From an uncultured Francisella sp. (GTDB lineage Bacteria; Pseudomonadota; Gammaproteobacteria; Burkholderiales; Neisseriaceae): DNA of 64,000 nt. The stretch spans positions 1-64,000 of the forward strand of contig CALTZA010000003.1 of the NCBI GenBank assembly GCA_943913655.1, given 5' to 3'. A program made the position numbers and the translations under genes. Positions within the stretch are counted from its first letter, which is position 1; the number at the start of each line of letters is the position of its first letter. Shown here piece by piece: positions 52,855-64,000 of the stretch. The notes beneath the pieces were generated by a model. That model worked only from the letters and a program-made list of their open reading frames with translations. It had not been told where the DNA came from and ran no database searches.

Positions 52855-53325
52855 TTAAAAACGAAAATGCGAGAACGCTTTATTAGCTTCTGCCATACGA
52901 TGTACTTCATCACGTTTTTTCATCGCACCACCACGCCCTTCCACTGCATCTAAAAGTTCACCAGCCAAACGCAATATCATAGACTTCTCGCCACGCTTAC
53001 GTGCTGAATCACGAATCCAACGCATCGCTAATGCGTTGCGCCTGGTTGGCCTCACCTCTACTGGTACTTGATAATTAGCTCCTCCAACGCGCCGGCTTTT
53101 TACCTCTACCAATGGCTTAACTTTATCAATTGCTTCAGTAAATACTTCCAGAGGCAATTTTCCGGTTTTCTTCTCTACAATAGTTAAAGCACCATACACA
53201 ATACGCTCAGCAACAGACTTCTTGCCTCTCACCATGACCACATTCATAAATTTAGTCAACTCCATGCTGCCAAACTTAGGATCTGGCAATGCATCTCTTT
53301 TAGAGACTTCCCTTCTTCTTGACAT
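52855..53325 (-). CDS. rpsG: 30S ribosomal protein S7
   Basis: S7 nucleates the 30S head and represses the str operon in E. coli. The 156-residue product starts [20 protein letters not shown] and contains [24 protein letters not shown] and the C-terminal [20 protein letters not shown]. Length matches the short (156) form. Confidence 0.98.
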   Translation of the reverse strand: MSRRREVSKRDALPDPKFGSMELTKFMNVVMVRGKKSVAERIVYGALTIVEKKTGKLPLEVFTEAIDKVKPLVEVKSRRVGGANYQVPVEVRPTRRNALAMRWIRDSARKRGEKSMILRLAGELLDAVEGRGGAMKKRDEVHRMAEANKAFSHFRF

Positions 53326-53341
53326 TTTCTAATCCTTCAAG

Positions 53342-53713
53342 CTATTTAGGTTTCTTCGCACCATACTTAGAACGAGCTTGTTTGCGATCTTTTACAGCAG
53401 CGGCATCTAAAGCACCACGAACCGTGTGATATCGCACCCCCGGTAAATCCGGCACCCGTCCACCACGCACTAAAATAACACTGTGTTCTTGCAGGTTATG
53501 GCCTTCTCCGCCGATATACGAAATCACTTCATAACCGGTCGTTAATTTCACCTTACATACTTTTCGCATTGCAGAATTCGGCTTCTTAGGAGATGAGGTA
53601 TAAACACGGGTACAAACTCCCCGACGCTGCGGACAATGCTTAAGCGCGGGCACTTTGTTAACTTGTCCAGGCGTTTTCCTTCCCTTGCGAACCAATTGAT
53701 TGATTGTAGGCAT
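53342..53713 (-). CDS. rpsL: 30S ribosomal protein S12, Lys88 replaced by Pro
   Basis: S12 monitors decoding. The 123-residue product [17 protein letters not shown] aligns with E. coli S12 without gaps through residue 120. Lys43 and Lys44 are kept (SPKKPNS). At position 88, in the loop GGRVKDLPGV of other bacteria, this protein has [10 protein letters not shown]; the codon is CCG. Changes at Lys88 and Pro91 are classic streptomycin-resistance or dependence sites. It is the first gene of the str operon. Confidence 0.97.
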   Translation of the reverse strand: MPTINQLVRKGRKTPGQVNKVPALKHCPQRRGVCTRVYTSSPKKPNSAMRKVCKVKLTTGYEVISYIGGEGHNLQEHSVILVRGGRVPDLPGVRYHTVRGALDAAAVKDRKQARSKYGAKKPK

Positions 53714-53786
53714 TATTAATGCTTCCTCTTAAAAATGCAAAATTTGTTCCATACTCGCTTAAAGCGATCTACGAAAAAATTCTGCT

Positions 53787-53815
53787 ATTCTAAATTTAAT
53801 CTCTAACCTTGTCAA
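53787..53815 (-). promoter_or_regulatory. str-operon promoter before rpsL
   Basis: A perfect TTGACA -35 (53810-53815) and TAGAAT -10 (53787-53792) are 17 bases apart, 73 bases before the rpsL ATG. A short hairpin TCGCTT/AAGCGA (53755-53767) lies in the leader. Confidence 0.82.
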
Positions 53816-53879
53816 ACTAGCCTGTTATTTTCTCAACCCAAAAGTAAAATTCAGCTTACAAGGGCATTTTAATAAATAA

Positions 53880-56800
53880 TCAGTCTTGTTCCTGTTTCTT
53901 AATATTGTGATACACATTGCCCGTTCCAGCTGGAATCAGACGACCAACGATAATGTTTTCTTTTAAGCCTCTTAAATCATCTGTCTTACCCATCACCGCT
54001 GCTTCAGTCAATACCCGAGTTGTTTCTTGGAAAGAGGCAGCAGATAAGAATGAATCAGTCGACAATGAAGCTTTAGTAATACCTAGTAAAATGTCTTCAT
54101 GAACAGCTGTTTTTTTACCTTCTAGCCTTAACTTCTCATTAACAATCATCAATTCTGTTCTTTCTACCTGCTCTCCAGCTAAGAAATGACTATCTCCAGG
54201 CTCAACAATATTGACACGACGTAACATCTGACGAATGATTACCTCAATATGTTTATCGCTGATTTTCACGCCTTGCAAGCGATATACCTCTTGTACTTCT
54301 TGGACAATATAGCGCGTTAGTGCACCTATACCTTGTAAACGCAAAATATCATGTGAGTCATTACTGCCAGAGACAATCATTTCACCTTTATTGACTAGCT
54401 GCCCATCATATACCAACAGCTGTCTGTCTTTAGCAATCAAGGTTTCATGCTCATGACCTTCACTATCGGTGATAATTAAACGCTGTTTGCCTTTAGTTTC
54501 TTTGCCATAGGAAACAGTACCTGTCATTTCAGCCAAAATGCCAGCATCTTTAGGAACTCTAGCCTCGAATAGTTCTGCCACACGAGGCAACCCCCCTGTA
54601 ATATCACGAATCTTGGTAGAAGCTTTAGGCAAACGTGCCAAAACATCACCTCTACTTACTTTTTGTCCTTCAGTGACCATGATCACGGTGTATTCAGGAA
54701 AAGAGGTAAATACAATTGGAGTTTCCGTTCCAGGATAGTTAATCTCCTGACCTTGATCATCATGTAACTTGATGGTTGCTTTACGCAGCTTGGATTTACT
54801 GGTTGCTAGCTTACTATCTACCACCACAAGAGTCGAAATACCAGTAATAGGATCGGTTTGTTTCTCTACATTAACTCCTTCTTCCATATTTTCAAACACA
54901 ACCACGCCAGTGTATTCAGTAATCATTGGATGAGTGTGCGGATCCCAAGTGGCAAGTAGCTCTCCTGATTTTACTTCTTGTCCATCCGATACTAAAAGCG
55001 TAGCTCCATAAGGAATTTTGTGTCGTTCTCTTTCACGACCAATACTATCGTGAATGACTACTTCACAAGAACGACCAATCACAATAAGTTCGCCTTTCTT
55101 ATTGGACAAATAGCGCATCTGACTAGAAAAACGCGCAATACCCTTAGTCTTCACTTCCACTTGACTAGCAGACACAGAACGAGAGGCCGCTCCTCCAATA
55201 TGGAATGTACGCATAGTCAACTGTGTACCTGGTTCTCCAATCGATTGTGCCGCTATCACACCCACTGCTTCACCAATATCCACCATTGCGCCACGCGCTA
55301 AATCTCGCCCATAACACTTGGCACATAATCCATAATGAGATTGACAGGTAATTGGTGTTCTTACTTTCACTTCATCAATACCCAAACTATCAATCAAATC
55401 AGCTAAATCTTCTGTAATCAGCACATTACGATCAATAATGATTTCTTCAGAATTATTAGCTGAAACCACAGGCTCTGCCAACACACGTCCCAAAACTCGA
55501 TCACGCAAAGATTCAATCACATCTCCGCCTTGCACCACCGCTTTTAAAATCAAACCATCTTCTGTACCACAATCACCTTCAATAACCACTAAATCTTGTG
55601 TCACATCAACCAAACGACGGGTTAAATAACCAGAATTGGCAGTTTTCAAGGCAGTATCAGCTAACCCCTTACGTGCACCGTGAGTAGATATAAAATATTG
55701 CAATACCGTTAATCCTTCACGGAAATTAGAAGTAATCGGTGTTTCAATAATTGAACCATCAGGCTTAGACATTAAACCACGCATTCCTGATAATTGCTTG
55801 ATCTGGGAAGCAGAACCTCTGGCTCCTGAATCAGCCATCATATAAATAGAGTTAAATGATTCTTGGTTGGTCTCTTTTCCATTCTTGTCAATCACTTTTT
55901 CAAAGGAAAGATTATCCATCATAGATTTAGCAATTTTATCGCCAATTTTTCCCCAAATATCTACTACCTTATTATAACGCTCCCCCTGGGTCACTAAACC
56001 ATGGCGATATTGTTCTTCAATATCACGCACCTCTTCTTGCGCTTCTTGCAAAATAATTTGTTTTTCTTTCGGAATCAGCATATCATCAATCGAAATTGAA
56101 ATACCAGCGCGCGTTGAATAAGCAAAACCGGTATACATCAAATGATCGGCAAAAACTACAGTATCTCGCAAGCCGCACAGATGAAATGAAGTATTAATTA
56201 ATTTCAGAATTTCTTTCTTCTTTAGTACAGTATTAATATAACTAAATGGCAAACCCTTGGGTAAAATAGCTGATAATAAAGCTCTACCAACAGTAGTTTC
56301 ATAACGATTGATCACCGGCACAAAATCGTCATCGCCCCTTCTCTCCCATTCACGGATCCGAACAACAACATTACTTGATAGCTCAACCGCTTTATTTTCA
56401 TAAGCTCTTGTTAATTCTTCTATATCAGTAAAAATACTACCCTCATTTTTGGCATTGGCCTTGCTGCGCGTCATGTAATAAAGACCCAGTACAATATCTT
56501 GTGAAGGGACAATAATAGGATCTCCATTGGCAGGAGAAAGCACATTGTTAGAAGCTAGCATTAAAGTACGTGCTTCTTCCTGCGCTTCTAAAGATAAAGG
56601 AATATGCACCGCCATTTGGTCACCGTCAAAGTCGGCGTTGAAAGCGGCACAGACAAGCGGATGTAGTTGAATGGCTTTTCCTTCAATAAGAATGGGCTCA
56701 AACGCTTGAATCCCCAAGCGATGCAATGTCGGGGCACGATTGAGTAACACAGGATGTTCGCGAATCACTTCCTCCAAAATATCCCATACTTCAGGAATTT

Positions 56801-58022
56801 CTTGTTCTACTAATTTCTTGGCTGCCTTGACGGTACCAGCCAAGCCTTTTTGTTCTAACTTATTAAAAATAAATGGTTTGAATAGCTCCAAAGCCATTTT
56901 CTTTGGCAAACCACATTGGTGAAGACGTAAATAAGGTCCTACGGTAATCACTGAACGCCCTGAATAATCAACCCGTTTTCCTAATAAATTCTTACGAAAA
57001 CGCCCACCCTTGCCCTTAATCATATCAGCAAGTGATTTTAAGGAGCGCTTATCAGCACCAGCTGATATTGCTTTACCGCGACGGCCATTATCTAATAATG
57101 AATCAACTGCTTCTTGCAGCATACGCTTTTCATTGCGCACCATAATTTCAGGAGCGCGCAACTCCAATAAGCGAAATAACCGGTTATTACGATTAATGAC
57201 TCGTCGATACAAATCGTTTAAATCCGAAGTAGCAAATCTTCCACCATCTAACGGCACTAAAGGTCGCAAATCTGGAGGTAATACAGGCAAAACTTCTAAT
57301 ATCATCCATTCTAAATTCATGCCCGTGTGTTCAAAAGCTTCTAAGATTTTTAATCGCTTAGCTAATTTTTTTATCTTAGTTGCTGAACTTGTACTTGCCA
57401 ACTCTTCTCGCAATTGAATAATTTCTCCTGGTAAGTTGAAATTTTTCAAGATTTCACGAACCGCTTCAGCACCCATCTGCGCCTTAAACGAATCTTCTCC
57501 ATATTGTTCCTGCAACTTATGATATTCTTCTTCAGTAAGCAGTTGACAGACTTTTAATGGTGTTAATAGCGCTTCAATGACAATGTAAGACTCAAAATAA
57601 AGCACTTTTTCAATATCACGCAAGGTCATATCAAGAACCAAACCCAAACGAGAGGGCAGTGACTTCAAAAACCAAATATGCGCAACTGGGCTGGCTAAGT
57701 TAATGTGCCCCATCCGTTCACGTCTTACCTTGGATAAAGTTACTTCAACACCGCATTTTTCACAGATTGCTCCTTTATATTTCAATCGCTTATATTTACC
57801 ACATAAACATTCATAGTCTTTAACTGGTCCAAAAATTTTGGCACAGAACAAACCATCTCGCTCCGGCTTAAAAGTTCTATAATTAATCGTCTCTGGTTTT
57901 TTGACTTCACCATAAGACCAAGAACGTATGGTCTCTGGCGAGGCAATACCAATCTTAATTGAGTCAAAATCTTCTTCTTGCATCCCTTGAAATGGGTTAT
58001 AACGACCTAATAACGCTTTCAT
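53880..58022 (-). CDS. rpoC: DNA-directed RNA polymerase subunit beta'
   Basis: The beta' subunit carries the catalytic magnesium. The 1380-residue product has the N-terminal zinc motif [22 protein letters not shown], the active-site [12 protein letters not shown], the bridge helix/trigger-loop region and a second zinc cluster [20 protein letters not shown]. It follows rpoB after 26 bases. No unusual insert was noticed. Several long antisense frames here are shadows. Confidence 0.98.
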   Translation of the reverse strand: MKALLGRYNPFQGMQEEDFDSIKIGIASPETIRSWSYGEVKKPETINYRTFKPERDGLFCAKIFGPVKDYECLCGKYKRLKYKGAICEKCGVEVTLSKVRRERMGHINLASPVAHIWFLKSLPSRLGLVLDMTLRDIEKVLYFESYIVIEALLTPLKVCQLLTEEEYHKLQEQYGEDSFKAQMGAEAVREILKNFNLPGEIIQLREELASTSSATKIKKLAKRLKILEAFEHTGMNLEWMILEVLPVLPPDLRPLVPLDGGRFATSDLNDLYRRVINRNNRLFRLLELRAPEIMVRNEKRMLQEAVDSLLDNGRRGKAISAGADKRSLKSLADMIKGKGGRFRKNLLGKRVDYSGRSVITVGPYLRLHQCGLPKKMALELFKPFIFNKLEQKGLAGTVKAAKKLVEQEIPEVWDILEEVIREHPVLLNRAPTLHRLGIQAFEPILIEGKAIQLHPLVCAAFNADFDGDQMAVHIPLSLEAQEEARTLMLASNNVLSPANGDPIIVPSQDIVLGLYYMTRSKANAKNEGSIFTDIEELTRAYENKAVELSSNVVVRIREWERRGDDDFVPVINRYETTVGRALLSAILPKGLPFSYINTVLKKKEILKLINTSFHLCGLRDTVVFADHLMYTGFAYSTRAGISISIDDMLIPKEKQIILQEAQEEVRDIEEQYRHGLVTQGERYNKVVDIWGKIGDKIAKSMMDNLSFEKVIDKNGKETNQESFNSIYMMADSGARGSASQIKQLSGMRGLMSKPDGSIIETPITSNFREGLTVLQYFISTHGARKGLADTALKTANSGYLTRRLVDVTQDLVVIEGDCGTEDGLILKAVVQGGDVIESLRDRVLGRVLAEPVVSANNSEEIIIDRNVLITEDLADLIDSLGIDEVKVRTPITCQSHYGLCAKCYGRDLARGAMVDIGEAVGVIAAQSIGEPGTQLTMRTFHIGGAASRSVSASQVEVKTKGIARFSSQMRYLSNKKGELIVIGRSCEVVIHDSIGRERERHKIPYGATLLVSDGQEVKSGELLATWDPHTHPMITEYTGVVVFENMEEGVNVEKQTDPITGISTLVVVDSKLATSKSKLRKATIKLHDDQGQEINYPGTETPIVFTSFPEYTVIMVTEGQKVSRGDVLARLPKASTKIRDITGGLPRVAELFEARVPKDAGILAEMTGTVSYGKETKGKQRLIITDSEGHEHETLIAKDRQLLVYDGQLVNKGEMIVSGSNDSHDILRLQGIGALTRYIVQEVQEVYRLQGVKISDKHIEVIIRQMLRRVNIVEPGDSHFLAGEQVERTELMIVNEKLRLEGKKTAVHEDILLGITKASLSTDSFLSAASFQETTRVLTEAAVMGKTDDLRGLKENIIVGRLIPAGTGNVYHNIKKQEQD

Positions 58023-58048
58023 TAACTTTTCCCTCGCAGTTTTGTTCT

Positions 58049-61000
58049 TTAGTGCCCACGCTTTTCTAACTCAATATCCAAGCCTAATGACCGAATCTCT
58101 CTGACTAAAACATTAAAAGACTCTGGCATTCCCGCCACCATTTTATGTTCACCTTTCACAATATTTTCATACATTGCAGTACGCCCAGCGACATCATCAG
58201 ATTTAACAGTCAACATTTCTTGTAAAGTATAAGCAGCACCATAGGCTTCTAACGCCCATACTTCCATCTCTCCAAAACGCTGCCCGCCAAATTGAGCCTT
58301 ACCACCCAATGGCTGTTGGGTAACTAGACTGTATGGTCCTGTTGAGCGAGCATGCATTTTTTCATCAACCAAATGATGTAGCTTCAAATAATGCATCACA
58401 CCTACTGTCACTCTGCGATCAAAAGCTTCTCCGGTACGTCCATCAAATAAAGTAATTTGCGTTTTGCTCTCATTAAAGTCTAAACGCTTGGTTTCCTCAT
58501 CATCAGGATAAGCTAAATCCAACATCTGTTTAATTTCAGCTTCCGTCGCCCCATCAAAGACTGGAGAAGCAAAAGTTGTACCGTGTCTTAAGTTTTTTGC
58601 TAATTCGATCACTTCTTCATCATTTAATTCCTTTAGATTCTCTTTCTTACCACTACAGTTGTAAATTTTGTTAAGAAAGGCTCTTATTTCACTTATTTTC
58701 CTTTGCTGCTGAAGCATTTTGTCAATACGCTCACCCAGCCCCTTGGCGGCCCAGCCCAAATGTACTTCCAAGATCTGTCCAATATTCATACGACTTGGCA
58801 CCCCTAAGGGATTTAATACTATATCCACCGGACGACCATCTGCCATATAAGGCAGATCTTCCACTGGCAAAATTTTGGAAACAACTCCCTTATTTCCATG
58901 GCGTCCAGCCATCTTATCCCCTGCTTGTAAACGACGCTTAATCGCCACAAATACTTTAACCATTTTCTGGATACCTGGTTGCAACTCGTCACCGCGCGTT
59001 AATTTATTTTTCTTAATTTCAAATTGTGCATCAGCCTCTTTGCGTTTTTGCTCTAAACTCTCTTTGATTTTTTTGATCTGCTTGGCTAAAGATGCATCTT
59101 TAAGCCGAATGTTGAACCAATCATACCGTGAAGCAAAATGATCTAAATAATCTTGGCTAATGAGTACATCTTCTTGTGCTTGCTTCTTATAGCTCGGTTT
59201 AATTTCTTGACCAATAAGAATCTTTCGCAAACGAGCAAATGCATCGCTATCATAAATGCGCAGTTGATCATCTAGATCTTGACGATATTTTTTCAGTTCA
59301 AAATCAATAATAGACTGAGAACGAGCATCCCTTTGAATTCCTTCACGAGTAAAAACTTGAACATTGATCACTGTACCACTAATACCAGTGGGCATACGCA
59401 GCGAAGTATCTTTAACATCAGAGGCCTTTTCTCCAAAGATAGCTTTTAATAGTTTTTCCTCAGGAGTAAGTTGTGTTTCTCCTTTGGGAGTAACTTTACC
59501 TACTAATACATCCCCTGGAACTACCTCACTACCAATATAGATGATACCTGACTCATCTAATCTATTTTGCATGCGTTCTGATAAGTTGGGGATATCTCTT
59601 GTGATCTCTTCAGGACCTAATTTGGTATCACGAGCAATGACATTTAATTCTTCAATATGTATCGAGGTATAACGATCATCTGCCACCACTTTTTCTGAAA
59701 TCAAAATCGAATCTTCAAAGTTATAACCATTCCAGGGCATAAAAGCGACTGTAACATTTTGCCCCAAAGCCAACTCTCCTAGATCAGTAGAAGCCCCATC
59801 TGCAAGAACATCGCCTGCTTCAAGCACATCACCTACTTGCACAATAGGCTTTTGATTAATATTGGTATTTTGATTAGAACGAGTAAATTTGATTAAATTG
59901 TAGATATCAACCCCAATTTCACCAACTTTGGTTTCCGCGTCGTTCACCCGAATAACAATACGACTTGCATCAACATAATCAACCACACCACCTCGTTTAG
60001 CAATCACCATAGTAGCAGAGTCTTTGGCAACTGCCCTCTCAATCCCTGTACCCACCAAAGGTTTCTCTGTTCTCAAGCAAGGAACTGCCTGACGCTGCAT
60101 ATTGGCACCCATCAACGCACGGTTGGCATCATTATGCTCCAAAAAAGGAATCAAAGAGGCTGCTACTGACACAATTTGTCCAGTTGATACATCCATATAA
60201 TCAATTTGATCTGGAGTGGCAAAAATAGTTTCACCGTTGGCTCGACATGTCACCAACTCATCTACCAAATTTCCCTTATCATCGAGAGTGGAATTGGCCT
60301 GGGCGATAATATAGCGCCCTTCTTCTATGGCAGATAGGTAATCAATTTGTTTGGTCACCTTTTTATCTTTCACTTTGATATATGGGGTTTCTAAAAAACC
60401 ATAGTCATTAGTCCTTGCATAAATAGCCAAGGAGTTAATCAAACCAATATTAGGGCCCTCCGGTGTCTCAATTGGGCAAACACGCCCGTAGTGAGTGGGG
60501 TGTACATCTCGCACCTCAAAGCCCGCTCTATCCCTGGTTAAACCTCCAGGTCCCAAAGCAGAAACACGACGTTTATGAGTAATTTCAGACAAAGGATTTG
60601 TTTGATCCATGAACTGACTTAACTGGCTTGAACCAAAAAACTCTTTGATAGCTGCGTTAATCGGTTTGGCATTCACCAAATCATGTGGCATCAAATTATC
60701 TGATTCAGCCTGATTCAAACGCTCTTTGACCGCACGTTCCACACGCACAAGACCAGATCTAAATTGATTTTCTACTAACTCTCCAACTGAGCGAATACGG
60801 CGGTTACCCAAATGATCAATATCGTCCACTTCGCCATGGCCATTACGTAGCTCGACTAAAATAGCAATCACTACCATAATATCTATGTCATTAAGCACCA
60901 TGCGTTCATTATCTTTTCCAGTCTCTATCACTCGCGACATCAAGTGCTTAAACCATTGGTTGACATCATCTTGCAAGTGTTCATCATAGGTTCGGGTATT

Positions 61001-62233
61001 AAATTTCATGCGGCCTACGCACGAAAGATCATAACTATCATTCTGAAAGAATAAACGTTTGAAAAGATTCTCTACTGCTTCATCAGTTGGCGGCTCTCCC
61101 GGGCGCATCATGCGATAAATAGCTATTTTCGCTGATAACGCATCTACTGTCTCATCAACGCGCAAAGTATTAGAAATATAGGCCCCTTGATTTAGCTCAT
61201 TGACATAGATGGTATCAATTTTTTTGATTTTGGCTTTTTGTAAATTTTGAATTAATTCTTCAGTCAATTCGGTATTGGCAGCCGCTAAAATTTCTCCAGT
61301 TTCTGACTGAATAACATCTTTTGCCAAAATTTTACCAATTAAAGAATCGGCACTAGAGTGAATTTCTGTGATCTCATGTTTAGCAATATCGCGCAAACTT
61401 TTCTTGGTGACTTTGCTACCTTTAGCAATAACTACTTCTCCTGCTTGATTCACAATATCAAATTTGATTTTCTCACCTAAAAGATATTCCGGTACTAGTT
61501 TACTTACAACTTGGTTGTTATCTAATAAACGATATTCCTCTATTTCATAGAAAGTAGCTAAAATGTCTTCGACCAAATGACCTAAAGCTTTGAGCAAAAT
61601 TGTAACTGGCATCTTGCGCCGTCTATCAATACGAAAATATAACAAATCTTTAGGATCAAACTCAAAATCTAGCCAAGACCCGCGATAGGGAATAATCCTT
61701 GCTGAAAAAAGTTTTTTACCAGAAGCATGTCCCTTACCTTTGTCATGTTCAAAAAATACCCCTGGCGATCGATGCAATTGCGACACAATCACTCGTTCTG
61801 TACCATTAATCACAAACGACCCACTTGGCGTCATAAATGGGATCTGACCTAAATATACTTCGTTTTCGCGAACTTCTTTTATCTTCTTTTTACTTGACTC
61901 TCGATCTAAAATTGCAAGACGCATTTTGGCGCGCAAAGGGGCATCATAAGTGACCCCCCGAGCTTGACATTCCTGAATGTCATACTCAGGTTCTCCTAAC
62001 TCATAGCTAATAAATTCCAATCGAGCAAAACCGTTATGACTGATGATAGGGAAAACAGAATGAAAAGCCGCTTGTAGCCCTTGGTTCTTTCTTTTTTTAG
62101 ATGGTACATCCTTTTGTAAGAACTGTGCATAAGAATCTTTCTGTATAGCAAGGACATAAGGGACATCTAGAACCTTTTGGCGTGTGGCGAAAGATTTACG
62201 AATACGCTTTTTATCAGTGACAGAATAGGCCAT
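58049..62233 (-). CDS. rpoB: DNA-directed RNA polymerase subunit beta
   Basis: The beta subunit forms the other half of the active-site cleft. From the ATG at 62233 the protein has 1394 residues, starting [25 protein letters not shown] lies 8 bases before the ATG. A TTG at 62266 opens the frame further but lacks family support. The rifampicin region [32 protein letters not shown] keeps the usual Gln, Asp, His and Ser residues, so no rifampicin-resistance change is seen. Confidence 0.98.
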   Translation of the reverse strand: MAYSVTDKKRIRKSFATRQKVLDVPYVLAIQKDSYAQFLQKDVPSKKRKNQGLQAAFHSVFPIISHNGFARLEFISYELGEPEYDIQECQARGVTYDAPLRAKMRLAILDRESSKKKIKEVRENEVYLGQIPFMTPSGSFVINGTERVIVSQLHRSPGVFFEHDKGKGHASGKKLFSARIIPYRGSWLDFEFDPKDLLYFRIDRRRKMPVTILLKALGHLVEDILATFYEIEEYRLLDNNQVVSKLVPEYLLGEKIKFDIVNQAGEVVIAKGSKVTKKSLRDIAKHEITEIHSSADSLIGKILAKDVIQSETGEILAAANTELTEELIQNLQKAKIKKIDTIYVNELNQGAYISNTLRVDETVDALSAKIAIYRMMRPGEPPTDEAVENLFKRLFFQNDSYDLSCVGRMKFNTRTYDEHLQDDVNQWFKHLMSRVIETGKDNERMVLNDIDIMVVIAILVELRNGHGEVDDIDHLGNRRIRSVGELVENQFRSGLVRVERAVKERLNQAESDNLMPHDLVNAKPINAAIKEFFGSSQLSQFMDQTNPLSEITHKRRVSALGPGGLTRDRAGFEVRDVHPTHYGRVCPIETPEGPNIGLINSLAIYARTNDYGFLETPYIKVKDKKVTKQIDYLSAIEEGRYIIAQANSTLDDKGNLVDELVTCRANGETIFATPDQIDYMDVSTGQIVSVAASLIPFLEHNDANRALMGANMQRQAVPCLRTEKPLVGTGIERAVAKDSATMVIAKRGGVVDYVDASRIVIRVNDAETKVGEIGVDIYNLIKFTRSNQNTNINQKPIVQVGDVLEAGDVLADGASTDLGELALGQNVTVAFMPWNGYNFEDSILISEKVVADDRYTSIHIEELNVIARDTKLGPEEITRDIPNLSERMQNRLDESGIIYIGSEVVPGDVLVGKVTPKGETQLTPEEKLLKAIFGEKASDVKDTSLRMPTGISGTVINVQVFTREGIQRDARSQSIIDFELKKYRQDLDDQLRIYDSDAFARLRKILIGQEIKPSYKKQAQEDVLISQDYLDHFASRYDWFNIRLKDASLAKQIKKIKESLEQKRKEADAQFEIKKNKLTRGDELQPGIQKMVKVFVAIKRRLQAGDKMAGRHGNKGVVSKILPVEDLPYMADGRPVDIVLNPLGVPSRMNIGQILEVHLGWAAKGLGERIDKMLQQQRKISEIRAFLNKIYNCSGKKENLKELNDEEVIELAKNLRHGTTFASPVFDGATEAEIKQMLDLAYPDDEETKRLDFNESKTQITLFDGRTGEAFDRRVTVGVMHYLKLHHLVDEKMHARSTGPYSLVTQQPLGGKAQFGGQRFGEMEVWALEAYGAAYTLQEMLTVKSDDVAGRTAMYENIVKGEHKMVAGMPESFNVLVREIRSLGLDIELEKRGH

Positions 62234-62320
62234 TGAGAGTTTCTCCAATGATGATTTCAACAACAAAACAAGCCATTAAATATCAATGCCTTAACATTAA
62301 TATTTAATCACTGGTCGTGT

Positions 62321-62375
62321 AAACAAAAACAAGATCGGCCCGTGCTTAAACAAATAGCACGCGACCTGGATCTTG
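62321..62375 (-). terminator. attenuator-like hairpin between rplL and rpoB
   Basis: A long imperfect stem pairs CAAGATC...GG.CG.GTGCT with AGCAC...GGCC..GATCTTG (arms within 62330-62375) and is followed on the minus strand by a T-rich run. Its place matches the partial attenuator and RNase III site that sets the rplL:rpoB expression ratio in E. coli. Confidence 0.75.
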
Positions 62376-62392
62376 AACAAACAATAAAATTT

Positions 62393-62767
62393 CTATTTAA
62401 CTTCTACTTTGGCACCAGCATCTTGCAATTGTTTGGCAATATCATCAGCTTCTGCTTTAGGTATTCCTTCCTTAACAGGCTTAGGTGCGCCATCAACTAA
62501 GTCTTTTGCATCCTTCAAACCTAGCCCTGTAATTGCTCTTACTACTTTAATCACTGCAACTTTCTGTGCACCTACTTCAGCCAAGATCACATCAAATTCT
62601 GTTTTCTCTTCAGTACCAGCACTTGCATCTGTACCGCCAGCCGGTGCCGTAGCAATCGCTGCTGCGGAAACTCCAAACTTTTCTTCAAATGCTTTAATTA
62701 AGTCATTTAGTTCGATAAGGGTTAAATGACCAATTGCCTCTAAAATATCTTCTTTTGATATAGCCAT
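62393..62767 (-). CDS. rplL: 50S ribosomal protein L7/L12
   Basis: L7/L12 forms the stalk that recruits translation GTPases. The 124-residue product has the N-terminal dimer domain, an Ala/Gly-rich hinge (about 38-52) and the C-terminal domain [39 protein letters not shown]. It lies 38 bases after rplJ and is followed by an attenuator-like hairpin. Confidence 0.98.
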   Translation of the reverse strand: MAISKEDILEAIGHLTLIELNDLIKAFEEKFGVSAAAIATAPAGGTDASAGTEEKTEFDVILAEVGAQKVAVIKVVRAITGLGLKDAKDLVDGAPKPVKEGIPKAEADDIAKQLQDAGAKVEVK

Positions 62768-62805
62768 AATGATTTCCTAAATAAAATTTAATTAAAAAGC
62801 TCAAG

Positions 62806-63306
62806 CTAAGCTTGCGCCTGTGCTGATTTCTTTTCTGACAATGCAGCCAATGTTCTAGCAAAAGTAGCCAAAGGAGCCTGCATCATACCCACCACCTTAG
62901 CCAATAATTCCTCGCGAGAAGGAATGAGCGCAAGCTGGGTGATCTCGCTTGGTGTCAATACTTTTCCATCATAGAATCCTGATTTAACAATCAAAGCCTC
63001 TTCTTTTTTGGAAAGCTGGTGTAATACTTTTGCTGCATGAACTGGATTTTTAGAGGCTGCATAAATTAAAGGTCCTACCATCTGATCTGCCAAGGGCTCA
63101 AATACAGTCCCTTGCACCGCACGTTTGGCGAGATTATTTTTCAACACGCGAAGATATATATCTGCCTGGCGAGCTTGAGCACGAAGTGCTGTTAAGCTAG
63201 TTACCTTCATACCACGGTATTGAGCAATCACTAAAGATTCAGCATCTTTCAGCTGTGCACCCACCTCCTCTACAATCGCTTTTTTGTCTTCAATCTTAAG
63301 ACTCAA
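62806..63306 (-). CDS. rplJ: 50S ribosomal protein L10 (TTG start)
   Basis: L10 anchors the L7/L12 stalk. The 166-residue product MSLKIEDKKAIVEEVGAQLKDAESLVIAQYRGM is canonical. The start codon is TTG at 63304-63306; AAAGGAG lies about 8 bases before it and there is no suitable ATG in frame. A weak start plus the structured leader upstream fits control by L10-(L12)4 binding. Confidence 0.95.
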   Translation of the reverse strand: MSLKIEDKKAIVEEVGAQLKDAESLVIAQYRGMKVTSLTALRAQARQADIYLRVLKNNLAKRAVQGTVFEPLADQMVGPLIYAASKNPVHAAKVLHQLSKKEEALIVKSGFYDGKVLTPSEITQLALIPSREELLAKVVGMMQAPLATFARTLAALSEKKSAQAQA

Positions 63307-63394
63307 AGTTACATCTCCTTTTTCATCATAAATAAGACTTGAGTAAAATACTCTTTACCAGCTCGGTAATGATCAAAAGAATTTATTTTGAACT

Positions 63395-63484
63395 ACCGTC
63401 TGCGTAGGGCCTATCAATTAAATCGCCAAAGGCGATCCCTACGGTCTTCGACCTCCCACAACTTCAAAGCAAGAAGCTGTGGCC
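63395..63484 (-). promoter_or_regulatory. L10-type ribosomal protein leader before rplJ
   Basis: The 213 bases between rplA and rplJ form several stems on the minus strand: CCACAGCTTC/GAAGTTGTGG (63456-63482), then an outer CGTAGGG/CCCTACG stem (63403-63409 with 63437-63443) enclosing ATCGCC/GGCGAT (63422-63436). A single-stranded GGAGGTCG joins them. Position and layout match the known L10 leader where L10-(L12)4 binds. An alternative ACCGT/ACGGT pairing overlaps the outer stem. Confidence 0.72.
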
Positions 63485-63519
63485 CATATACTCAGCTTAC
63501 ACTTCGAATAAAAGTTAAA

Positions 63520-64000
63520 CTAAGAATTTTCCTTGCCCAGAGCAGTGATATCAACAGCCACTCCCACACCCATGGTGCTAGAAAGCGCAATATGCCGGAT
63601 ATAAACACCTTTAGAAGATGCTGGCTTGGCTTTTGTTAGTGCTTCTAACACCGTATTGATGTTTTCTTTTAGCCCCTCATCTGCGAACGAAGCCCGCCCA
63701 ACAGTTGTATGAATGATACCGTTTTTATCCGCTCGATATTGCACTCCTACTTTGGCATTTTTAACTGCTTGCGCCACATTAGCAGTCACAGTTCCTACTT
63801 TGGGATTAGGCATTAAACCGCGAGGGCCTAAAATAGTACCTAGTTGACCAACAACACGCATTGCATCAGGTGAAGCAATTACAACATCAAAATTAATCTG
63901 TCCGCTTTTCACCTCTTGTGCCAAATCTTCCAAACCAACTAAATCAGCTCCTGCCTCTTTTGCAAGCTCTAAATTTGCACCCTGCGTGAACACAGCAACT
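63520..64000 (-). CDS. rplA: 50S ribosomal protein L1, 5' end missing
   Basis: L1 forms the mobile stalk at the E site and represses its own operon in E. coli. About 159 codons are present, ending GKENS. The segment [32 protein letters not shown] is the L1 hallmark. The frame is open past the right edge (VAVFTQG is the expected preceding sequence), so the N-terminal roughly 70 residues lie outside; full-length L1 is about 230. Confidence 0.97.
   Translation of the reverse strand, partial: VAVFTQGANLELAKEAGADLVGLEDLAQEVKSGQINFDVVIASPDAMRVVGQLGTILGPRGLMPNPKVGTVTANVAQAVKNAKVGVQYRADKNGIIHTTVGRASFADEGLKENINTVLEALTKAKPASSKGVYIRHIALSSTMGVGVAVDITALGKENS

Noticed and set aside
57010..57417. A 135-codon antisense frame within rpoC.
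   Set aside because: It lies wholly inside a conserved RNA polymerase gene and its product resembles nothing known.

Overview
The window is A+T-rich chromosomal DNA from a proteobacterium. The EF-Tu protein sequence, the divergent bamD/rluD pair, the miaB-tsaE-amiC run, the rpmB-rpmG pair and the carboxyspermidine-type polyamine genes together suggest a betaproteobacterium near the Neisseriaceae. That placement rests on remembered family features and neighbourhoods, not on a search.

Bases 1-2250 (minus strand) hold the left-edge end of a colicin V-type peptide exporter locus: a CvaA-like adaptor, then a C39-peptidase ABC transporter broken by a one-base loss in an A-tract and, further on, by an in-frame stop. 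Bases 2322-15494 are mostly housekeeping: fadH, uvrB, greB, bamD, rluD, thrC, a two-gene spermidine/norspermidine operon, an orphan outer-membrane efflux channel, and rpmB-rpmG.

Bases 15560-19283 are the most accessory-looking part. They hold two exported proteins built from C-x7-C cysteine pairs, a frameshifted third member on the opposite strand, and a 246-bp perfect-period tandem duplication whose two copies each encode a decayed XRE helix-turn-helix protein; pncB lies among them. Bases 19364-34932 return to housekeeping: trhP-tgt (both act on tRNA position 34), ychF, a cardiolipin synthase, engB, a TerC/CBS membrane protein, a secreted unknown, a GNAT protein, ilvD, lgt, a phosphatase, amiC, tsaE and miaB.

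From 35032 to the right edge everything is on the minus strand. Read in transcription order it is the continuous beta (rplA-rplJ-rplL-rpoB-rpoC), str (rpsL-rpsG-fusA-tuf-rpsJ), S10, spc and alpha series ending at rplQ, with a clear terminator before miaB. Promoter-like sequences are visible before rpsL, before rplC and before rplN, and an L10-type leader precedes rplJ. Oddities inside this otherwise textbook block are: a roughly 93-residue N-terminal extension on L30, an 86-residue tail on L17, Pro in place of the streptomycin-site Lys88 of S12, no rpmJ after infA, and a tuf gene whose codon usage (AAG, AGG, GGG, ATA, ACG, TCG) is unlike its neighbours. No tRNA, rRNA, CRISPR array, complete insertion sequence or prophage was seen.
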